Source: JBDHRG01 sp039807445 (GTDB lineage Bacteria; Pseudomonadota; Gammaproteobacteria; Competibacterales; Competibacteraceae). From it: a stretch of 5,192 nt of DNA. The stretch spans positions 1-5,192 of the forward strand of contig JBDHRG010000246.1 in assembly GCA_039807445.1 (NCBI GenBank), written 5' to 3'. Shown piece after piece: positions 1-5,192 of this stretch; the first letter of the stretch is position 1, and each line of letters starts with the position of its first letter. Both the position numbers and the translations under genes were made by a program. The notes under the pieces were generated by a model that saw only the letters and a program-made list of their open reading frames with translations, ran no database searches and was not told the DNA's origin.

Positions 1-3000
1 TCGCCGCCGCGCTGGCCTGGGTGCTCGGCACCGGCCCCGGCACGCGCGCGGCTTTCGCGCTGGCGCAGCGCCTGGCGCCCGGCGAACTCGGCTGGCAGGC
101 ACTCGAGGGACGGCTGGCCGGGCCGCTGCGGCTCGAAGGTCTGCGCTACGTCCAGGGCGACACGCGGCTGGCGCTGGCCGAGTTCGCGCTCGACTGGTCG
201 CCGCGCGCGCTGCTCGAAGGCCGGCTCGCGATCGGGCGCCTCGCCGCGCGCGGGATCACGCTCGCGCTGCCGGCGGCCGAGCCGGCAGCGCCGGCCGCCG
301 GGCCCTTGCGGCTGCCCGAGATCCGCCTGCCGCTCGAGCTCGCGCTCGACGAGCTCGCGCTCGACGACCTGCGCATCGAACCCGCCGGCGCCGCACCGAT
401 CGCGATCGAACGCGCCCGCCTCAGTGCCGCCGTCACGCGCGAGGGTTTGCGCATCGACTCGGCTTCGTTCGAGCTGCCCGGCCTGCAGGCGCGCGCCTCG
501 GGCCGCGTGGCCCCGGTCGGCGACTGGCCGCTCGCGCTCGAGCTCGGCTGGAAGCTGGCCGCATCGCCGCTCGGCCCGCTCGAAGGCCAGGCCGAGGCCC
601 GCGGCGACCTGAAGGCGCTCGAGCTGGTGCACCGCAGCCGCGGCGCGGTCGAGAGCACGCTGCGCGCGACGCTGGACGAGGTGCTCGGCGCGCTGCGCTG
701 GTCGGCCGAGCTCGAGCTCGCCCGCGCCGACCTCGCCGCGCTGGTGCCGGAGCTGAAGCACACGCCCGCCGCGGGGCGCGTGCGCGCGCACGGCGACCTC
801 GAGCGCGCGACGCTCGAAGCGCTGACGCTGGCGCTCGGCGAGGCGAAGCTCCAGGCGCGGGGCGAGCTCGGGCTGCAAGCCCCGCACGTCGCGCTCGACG
901 GCGGCTGGCAGGCCCTCGCCTGGCCGCCGGCCGCACCCGAGTACCGCAGCCCCGAGGGCCGCTTCGAGCTGAAGGGCAGCCCGGCCGACTACAGTGCCGC
1001 GCTCGACGCCAAGCTCGACAGCGCGCCGACCGGCCCGCTGCTCGCGACCGTGGTCGCGCGCGGCGGCGAAGACGCGCTCAGGCTCGAGCGCTTGCGGCTG
1101 CGCGCGCCGCAAGGCCCGCTCGCGCTCGAGGTGCAGGGCACGTACGCGCTCGTCGGGCAGCGCTTCGACGCCCGCGCGAGCTGGACGGCGCTGCGCTGGC
1201 CGCTGGTCGGCGATGCCGCGCGGGTCGAAAGCGAGCGCGGCGAGCTGCAGGCGAGCGGCACGCCGGCCGACTACGGCTTCAGCGCGGCACTCGCCGCGCG
1301 CGGCCCCGATCTGCCGGCCGGCGACTGGACGCTGGCCGGCCGCGGCGGGCTCGAGGCGGTGACGCTGGAAAAGCTCGCCGGCGCGACCCTCGACGGCAAG
1401 CTCGAAGGCCGGGCGCAGGCGCGCTGGGCACCGCGCCTCGAGTGGCGCGCCGAGCTCGCGGGCACGGCGCTGAACCCCGGCGTGCAGTGGAAGGACTGGC
1501 CGGGCAGACTCGGCTTCGCGCTCGCGACCGAGGGCGGGATCGAGGCCGAGCGCCTGTGGGCGAAGCTCGCGCTCGAGCGGCTCGAAGGCACGCTGAACCG
1601 CCAGGCGCTGTCGGGGCGCGTGCGCGCCGAGCTCGACGGCGATGCGCTGAAGCTGCCGGCGCTGACGCTGAGCCTGGGCGGCGCCAGGCTCGAAGCCGAA
1701 GGCGCACTCGAGCGCGACTGGAACGTGCGCTGGAAACTCGCCGCACCGAAGCTCGCCGAGACGCTGCCCGGCGCGCGCGGCGCGCTGTCGGGCGAAGGCC
1801 GCATCGAGGGCCCGCGCGGTGCGCCGCGGGCGAAGCTCGCGCTCGAGGGCCGCGAACTCGGCTATGCCGATGCCTCGGCCGGCCGGCTCACGCTGACCGC
1901 CGAGCTCGACGCCTCGGGCGCCGCGCGCTCGCGGCTCGCGCTGAACGCCGAGCGAATCGTCGCCGCCGGGCGACGCTTCACCCGGCTCGAGCTGCGCGGC
2001 GAGGGCACGCCCGCGCGCCACCAGGTGCGGCTGGACCTCAGCGGCGACGCGAAGCTCGCGCTGGCGCTCGACGGCGGGCTCGAGCCCCCGGGCTGGCGCG
2101 GCCGGCTGACGCGGCTGGAGCTGTCCGAGCCGACGGTGCTCGGCGACTGGAAGCTCGAGCGGCCGGCCGCGCTGGCCGCCGGCAGCGACCAGGCCGAGCT
2201 CGGGGCGCTGTGCCTGGGAAGCCGGCCGACGCGGCTGTGCCTCGAGGGCCGCTGGAGCGCCGCCGGCGGCGGCCAGGCCAAGCTCGGGCTCGCGCGGCTC
2301 GACGCCGCGCGCCTGCGCAGGCTCTTGCCGCCACAGCTCGCGATCGAAACCGAGCTCGACGCCGACGCCGAGGCGAAGCTCGCGTCCGGCGCTACGCTGC
2401 CGACGGCGCGGCTCGATGCGCGGCTGAAGCCGGGGCGGCTGCGCTACACCGGTGGCGCGGCGCCGATCGAGCTGCCGCTGTCCGGCAGGCTCGCCGCGCG
2501 CAGCGATGCGCGCACCGCCGACGCCGAGCTGAAGCTCGAGCTCGGCCGCGGCGACGGGCTGGACGCGCGCCTGCAGCTCGCCGATCCGGCCGGCGCGCAG
2601 CGGCTCGGGGGGCGCGTGCTGCTGCGCTTCGCGCAGCTCGACGCGCTGCCGGCGCTGGTGCCGGCGATCGCGAAGTCCTCGGGCAGCCTGAACGCCGACT
2701 TCGCGCTCGGCGGCAGCGCCGCCCGGCCGAGCTTCGACGGCGCGCTGAGGCTCGCCGACGCCGCACTCGAGCTGCCCGAGTTCGGGCTGCGGATCACCGA
2801 GCTCGGCTTCGCCGCGACCGGCAACCGCCGCGGCGGGCTCGAGTTCTCCGGCGGCGCGCGCTCGGGGCCCGGCCGGCTCGAGTTCTCCGGCGGCTGGCAG
2901 CCCGAGGCGGGCAAGCTGCTGCTGGCGATCCGCGGCCACGACTTCGAAGCCGCCGGCACCGAGGCGCTGCGGGTGCAGGTGTCTCCGCAGCTGGACGTCG

Positions 3001-3875
3001 GCCTGGCCGACGGGCGGCTGAAGATCGAGGGCGAGGTCCGGGTGCCCAAGGCGCACATCACGCCGCCGGACACCTCCTCGGGCGTCGCGCCCTCGGATGA
3101 CGTGGTGCGCGTCGACCAGCCGCAATCCGAGCGCCGCGCGCCGCTCGCGGTCGAGGTGCGCGTGCGCGTGAGCCTGGGCGACGACGTGCGCGTCGAGGCC
3201 GCCGGCTTCAAGGCGGCGCTGGCCGGCAGCCTGCAGATCGAGCAGGTGCCGCCGCTCACCGCCCGCGCCTCGGGCGAGATCGGCATCAAGCAGGGCGAAT
3301 ACCGCATCTACGGCCAGGATCTGACGATCGAGCGCGGCCGGCTGCTGTTCAGCGGCGGCCCGGTCGACGACCCGGGGCTGGACTTGCGCGCGGTGCGCGA
3401 GATCGACGACCCCTCGGGCAACGACATCAAGGCCGGCGCAACGGTGCGCGGTAGCGTGCGCCACCCCTCGCTGAAGCTGTTCTCCGAGCCGGCGATGCCC
3501 GATTCGAGCGTGCTGTCGTACTTGGTGTTCGGCCGCGCGCCCGAGGCGCGCTCGGGCCAGGAAGGCGTGCTGCTGGCGCGCGCCGCCGCGGCGCTCGCCA
3601 CCGGCGGCGGCAACACGCTGGGCAAGCAGCTGGCCGGCGGGCTCGGACTCGACGAACTGGGTCTCGACTCCTCGGGCGAAGGCGGCATCGACAACACGTC
3701 GCTGATGCTCGGCAAGTACCTGACGCCGGACCTGTACGTCAGCTACGGCGTCGGGCTGTTCGAGCCGCTGGCGACCTTCCTGGTGCGCTGGAAGCTCTCG
3801 CAGCGCCTGAGCCTGGAGTCGCGCACCAGCGGCGCCGAAACCGGCACCGATCTGCTGTACACGATCGAGCGGTAG
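1..3875 (+). CDS. tamB: TamB, translocation and assembly module inner-membrane/periplasmic protein (5'-truncated by window edge)
   Basis: TamB is anchored in the inner membrane and spans the periplasm. With the Omp85 protein TamA, or redundantly with other AsmA-like proteins, it is implicated in outer-membrane protein assembly and phospholipid transport. The first complete codon is at 3 (residue 1 here), giving 1290 visible residues; E. coli TamB has 1259. Residues 1-10 (AAALAWVLGT) look like the end of the N-terminal anchor, so the true start lies upstream and the GTG at 21 is probably internal. Residues about 25-940 alternate hydrophobic and polar positions in degenerate repeats, for example PADY at 327 and 421 and GRVRA at 258 and 538, as expected for a beta-taco groove. 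Residues about 940-1290 match the conserved TamB/DUF490 C-terminus: GIKQGEYRIYGQ near 1094, LLFSGGPVDDPGLDL, VLSYLVFGR near 1170, LGKYLTPDLYVSYGVGLF, and a terminal TDLLYTIER before TAG. The only cysteines I see are C737 and C746. An AsmA-family relative is the alternative, but the C-terminus favours TamB strongly. Confidence 0.95.
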   Translation, partial: AAALAWVLGTGPGTRAAFALAQRLAPGELGWQALEGRLAGPLRLEGLRYVQGDTRLALAEFALDWSPRALLEGRLAIGRLAARGITLALPAAEPAAPAAGPLRLPEIRLPLELALDELALDDLRIEPAGAAPIAIERARLSAAVTREGLRIDSASFELPGLQARASGRVAPVGDWPLALELGWKLAASPLGPLEGQAEARGDLKALELVHRSRGAVESTLRATLDEVLGALRWSAELELARADLAALVPELKHTPAAGRVRAHGDLERATLEALTLALGEAKLQARGELGLQAPHVALDGGWQALAWPPAAPEYRSPEGRFELKGSPADYSAALDAKLDSAPTGPLLATVVARGGEDALRLERLRLRAPQGPLALEVQGTYALVGQRFDARASWTALRWPLVGDAARVESERGELQASGTPADYGFSAALAARGPDLPAGDWTLAGRGGLEAVTLEKLAGATLDGKLEGRAQARWAPRLEWRAELAGTALNPGVQWKDWPGRLGFALATEGGIEAERLWAKLALERLEGTLNRQALSGRVRAELDGDALKLPALTLSLGGARLEAEGALERDWNVRWKLAAPKLAETLPGARGALSGEGRIEGPRGAPRAKLALEGRELGYADASAGRLTLTAELDASGAARSRLALNAERIVAAGRRFTRLELRGEGTPARHQVRLDLSGDAKLALALDGGLEPPGWRGRLTRLELSEPTVLGDWKLERPAALAAGSDQAELGALCLGSRPTRLCLEGRWSAAGGGQAKLGLARLDAARLRRLLPPQLAIETELDADAEAKLASGATLPTARLDARLKPGRLRYTGGAAPIELPLSGRLAARSDARTADAELKLELGRGDGLDARLQLADPAGAQRLGGRVLLRFAQLDALPALVPAIAKSSGSLNADFALGGSAARPSFDGALRLADAALELPEFGLRITELGFAATGNRRGGLEFSGGARSGPGRLEFSGGWQPEAGKLLLAIRGHDFEAAGTEALRVQVSPQLDVGLADGRLKIEGEVRVPKAHITPPDTSSGVAPSDDVVRVDQPQSERRAPLAVEVRVRVSLGDDVRVEAAGFKAALAGSLQIEQVPPLTARASGEIGIKQGEYRIYGQDLTIERGRLLFSGGPVDDPGLDLRAVREIDDPSGNDIKAGATVRGSVRHPSLKLFSEPAMPDSSVLSYLVFGRAPEARSGQEGVLLARAAAALATGGGNTLGKQLAGGLGLDELGLDSSGEGGIDNTSLMLGKYLTPDLYVSYGVGLFEPLATFLVRWKLSQRLSLESRTSGAETGTDLLYTIER
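336..365 (+). repeat. Perfect tandem duplication of a 15-bp unit inside tamB
   Basis: The unit GAGCTCGCGCTCGAC occurs twice back to back (336-350 and 351-365). It is in frame and encodes ELALD-ELALD, followed by a similar DLRIE. The flanking residues have the same alternating pattern, so this looks like a small in-frame expansion of a beta strand or of the loop between strands. Identity at every base, including third positions, suggests either recent duplication or the strong codon bias of this gene. Confidence 0.9.
2836..2894 (+). repeat. 20-bp direct repeat, 39 bp apart, inside tamB
   Basis: GGCTCGAGTTCTCCGGCGGC occurs at 2836-2855 and again at 2875-2894. The 39-bp period is 13 codons. Both copies are in frame and encode LEFSGG (residues 946-951 and 959-964), separated by a short Gly/Arg-rich turn. 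A related LLFSGG occurs later, near 3345-3360. In the protein these look like neighbouring beta strands joined by a turn, at the entry to the conserved C-terminal domain. Exact nucleotide identity over 20 bases goes beyond what the shared amino acids require. Confidence 0.9.
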
Positions 3876-3886
3876 CGAATTATACT
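3858..3886 (+). promoter_or_regulatory. Probable sigma-70-type promoter for the rhlE-like gene
   Basis: The hexamer TATACT at 3881-3886 matches the TATAAT consensus at five of six positions. It sits in AATTATACT, the only clear AT-rich patch in the window. With a 17-base spacer the -35 would be TACACG (3858-3863, three of six matches to TTGACA). TGTACA at 3856-3861 matches better (four of six) but needs a 19-base spacer. No TG extension precedes the -10. Transcription would start near 3893, leaving a leader of about 44 bases. The -35 region overlaps the last codons of tamB. The -10 is convincing and the -35 weak, so strength and any activator dependence are unknown. Confidence 0.55.
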
Positions 3887-3896
3887 GCCCCGCTTT

Positions 3897-3912
3897 GGCC
3901 CGTCCGCGGGCC
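3897..3912 (+). other. GC-rich hairpin in the helicase 5' leader
   Basis: GGCCCG (3897-3902) is perfectly complementary to CGGGCC (3907-3912) around a four-base TCCG loop. In RNA the loop would be UCCG, which fits the UNCG tetraloop family, although it is closed here by a G-C rather than the usual C-G pair. The stem would begin within about four bases of the predicted transcript start. No T run follows, so it is not an intrinsic terminator. A second pairing, 3905-3910 with 3924-3929, competes for the same bases. The complementarity is directly visible; any role in mRNA stability or translation is inference. Confidence 0.4.
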
Positions 3913-3928
3913 CCCGCCGCACGCCCGC

Positions 3929-3932
3929 GAGG
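3929..3932 (+). promoter_or_regulatory. Weak, close-set ribosome binding site for the helicase
   Basis: GAGG lies four bases before the ATG at 3937. This is closer than the usual five to nine bases, and the match to the anti-Shine-Dalgarno is short. It is the only purine-rich run in the leader, so it is the likely site. The alternative leader stem (3905-3910 with 3924-3929) would include its first G. Confidence 0.45.
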
Positions 3933-3936
3933 CCGC

Positions 3937-5192
3937 ATGACGTTCACCGAACTCGACCTGAACGAAGCCCTGCAGCGCAGCCTGCGCGAGCAGGGTTACG
4001 CCACCCCGACCCCGATCCAGGCGCAGGCGATCCCGCCCGCGCTCGCCGGGCGCGACCTGCTCGGGTGCGCGCAGACCGGGACCGGCAAGACCGCCGCCTT
4101 CGCGCTGCCGATCCTCAACCGCCTCGCGGCCGCCCCCCGCCCGGTCAGGGCCGGGCGCAAGCCGCGCGTGCTGGTGCTGGCGCCGACGCGCGAGCTGGCG
4201 ACGCAGATCGGCGAGAGCTTCGCCGCCTACGGCCGCCACCTGCACCAGCGGCACGCGGTGATCTTCGGCGGCGTCGGCCAGGAGCCGCAGAAGCAGGCGC
4301 TGCGCCACGGCGTCGACATCCTGGTCGCCACTCCGGGGCGCCTGCTCGACCTGATGGGTCAGGGCTTCGCCCACCTCGATGCGCTCGAAGTGCTGGTGCT
4401 CGACGAAGCCGACCACATGCTCGACATGGGCTTCATCCACGACGTGCGCCGCATCCTGAAGGCGGTGCCGGCGAAGCGCCAGACGCTGTTCTTCTCGGCG
4501 ACCATGCCGCCCGAGATCCAGCAGCTCGCCGACGGCATCCTGCGCGACCCGGTCAAGGTCGAGGTGGCCCCGGTCGCGACCACCGCCGAGCGCGTCGACC
4601 AGTCGGTGTACCTGGTCGAGAAGGGCGACAAGCCGAGGCTGCTCGCGCACCTGCTGGCCGACCCCGCGATCAGCCGCGCGGTGGTGTTCACGCGCACCAA
4701 GCACGGTGCCAACAAGCTCGCCAAGTTCCTCAACGACAACGGCTTCACCGCCGAGCCGATCCACGGCAACAAGTCGCAGTCGGCGCGCGAGCGCGCGCTG
4801 GCCAACTTCAAGCGCGGAGAAACGCGGCTGCTGGTGGCGACCGACATCGCCGCGCGCGGCATCGACGTCGACGGCGTCACGCACGTGATCAACTTCGAAC
4901 TGCCCAACGTGCCCGAGAGCTACGTCCACCGCATCGGCCGCACCGGCCGCGCGCAAGCCTCGGGCATCGCGCTGTCGTTCTGCGACCACGAGGAGCGCGC
5001 CTACCTGCGCGACATCGAGAAGCTGACGCGCCAGCAGGTGCCGCGCGCCGCGGGCTATCCCTACGCCTCGACCGTGCCGCTCGACGCCAGGCCGCCGGCC
5101 CCGACCCCGCGCGCGCAGCCGCAGGGCCGCCGCGGCCAGCCGCAGGGCGGCGGACGAGCGCAGCAGCCGCCGGCCCGCCCTAGCAGCGCCGA
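3937..5192 (+). CDS. rhlE: ATP-dependent DEAD-box RNA helicase, RhlE subfamily (3'-truncated by window edge)
   Basis: This is a cytoplasmic ATP-driven helicase that unwinds short RNA duplexes. RhlE proteins are linked to ribosome assembly, cold growth and RNA decay. The 418 visible codons show all canonical motifs in order: F3 upstream of the Q motif (GYATPTPIQ, Q28), motif I AQTGTGKT (45-52, Lys51), Ia PTRELA (83-88), GG (111-112), Ib TPGR (132-135), II DEAD (156-159), III SAT (187-189), IV VVFTRTK (249-255), V ATDIAARGID (301-310) and VI HRIGRTGR (331-338). The strings DMGFIHDVRR, RTKHGANKLAKFL and IHGNKSQ(S)AR point to RhlE rather than SrmB, DbpA or CsdA. The ATG at 3937 gives the MTFTEL start typical of the family. 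After about residue 378 the chain turns into a disordered-looking Pro/Gln/Gly/Arg tail with no stop before the window end. It lies 61 bases after tamB on the same strand and probably has its own promoter. The helicase identity is near certain; the subfamily is very likely. Confidence 0.96.
   Translation, partial: MTFTELDLNEALQRSLREQGYATPTPIQAQAIPPALAGRDLLGCAQTGTGKTAAFALPILNRLAAAPRPVRAGRKPRVLVLAPTRELATQIGESFAAYGRHLHQRHAVIFGGVGQEPQKQALRHGVDILVATPGRLLDLMGQGFAHLDALEVLVLDEADHMLDMGFIHDVRRILKAVPAKRQTLFFSATMPPEIQQLADGILRDPVKVEVAPVATTAERVDQSVYLVEKGDKPRLLAHLLADPAISRAVVFTRTKHGANKLAKFLNDNGFTAEPIHGNKSQSARERALANFKRGETRLLVATDIAARGIDVDGVTHVINFELPNVPESYVHRIGRTGRAQASGIALSFCDHEERAYLRDIEKLTRQQVPRAAGYPYASTVPLDARPPAPTPRAQPQGRRGQPQGGGRAQQPPARPSSA
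5068..5190 (+). other. Low-complexity C-terminal tail of the helicase
   Basis: Residues about 378-418 are dominated by Pro, Gln, Ala, Gly and Arg, with little hydrophobic content. The 12-base unit CAGCCGCAGGGC (QPQG) occurs at 5116-5127 and again at 5137-5148, 21 bases (seven codons) apart, with RRG between. Basic disordered tails of this type are common in proteobacterial RhlE proteins and usually help RNA binding or partner contacts. The tail continues past the window, so its full length and any terminal motif cannot be judged. Confidence 0.75.

Noticed and set aside
21..23. GTG as the start codon of the tamB-like gene
   Set aside because: The frame is open upstream to the window edge and encodes hydrophobic residues (AAALAW) that fit the end of the TamB membrane anchor. 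The true start is outside the window.
1442..3100. Long open frame of about 550 codons on the + strand, out of phase with tamB
   Set aside because: Its product is an Arg/Ala-rich low-complexity chain with no family resemblance. It arises because stop codons are rare in the off-frames of GC-rich coding DNA, and it lies wholly inside tamB.
2444..3307. Antisense open frame of about 290 codons opposite tamB
   Set aside because: Ser/Arg/Ala-rich composition typical of the reverse strand of GC-rich coding DNA; no motif and no ribosome binding context.
3897..3918. Intrinsic terminator for tamB
   Set aside because: A strong stem exists, but no T-rich run follows it and it lies downstream of the promoter-like -10, so it belongs to the helicase leader.
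3880..4989. Antisense open frame of about 370 codons opposite the helicase
   Set aside because: It is rich in Asp, Val, His, Arg and Ala, as expected from reverse-complementing a GC-rich helicase gene. No domain is recognisable, and the sense strand has every DEAD-box motif.
5125..5137. Perfect inverted repeat GGCCGC-C-GCGGCC
   Set aside because: It has a one-base centre, lies within the helicase tail coding sequence, and is explained by Gly/Arg codons in GC-rich DNA.
4065..5183. Open frame of about 370 codons on the + strand, out of phase with the helicase
   Set aside because: Arg/Ala/Pro-rich shadow of the helicase gene with no recognisable motif.
1..5192. Mobile element, CRISPR array, tRNA/rRNA or defence system
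   Set aside because: No transposase or integrase-like protein, no regularly spaced repeats, no RNA-gene signature and no compositional break. Two ordinary chromosomal genes account for nearly every base.

Overview
The window comes from a very GC-rich bacterial chromosome (roughly three quarters G+C by eye) with an outer membrane. The best guess is a beta- or gammaproteobacterium. This rests on a TamB-type envelope protein and an RhlE-type DEAD-box helicase with strong third-position G/C bias. Nothing here fixes the genus. Both genes lie on the + strand and together fill almost the whole window, and both are cut by a window edge.

From the left edge to 3875 lies the near-complete 3' part of tamB. 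TamB is the very long inner-membrane-anchored periplasmic protein of the translocation and assembly module. Only the cytoplasmic start and most of the N-terminal membrane anchor are missing. The long middle is made of degenerate beta-strand repeats, and the conserved TamB (DUF490) C-terminal domain is intact to the natural stop. In many proteobacteria tamA (an Omp85-family protein) precedes tamB; if so here, it lies outside the window.

A 61-base spacer (3876-3936) separates tamB from the next gene. It has no intrinsic terminator. It holds the only clearly AT-rich island in the window, with a good -10 hexamer (TATACT, 3881-3886), followed by a GC-rich leader that can form either of two mutually exclusive hairpins.

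From 3937 to the right edge is an ATP-dependent RNA helicase of the RhlE subfamily. All canonical motifs are present, and the open frame ends in a low-complexity Pro/Gln/Gly/Arg tail cut by the window end. The two genes have no obvious functional link: one serves outer-membrane biogenesis or lipid transport, the other RNA remodelling. The promoter-like island suggests the helicase can be transcribed on its own, with possible read-through from tamB.

I see no mobile element, RNA gene, CRISPR array or defence system, and no convincing undescribed system. The points worth a second look are modest: the helicase leader structure, the repeat architecture and codon-pair bias of tamB, its single cysteine pair, and the helicase tail.
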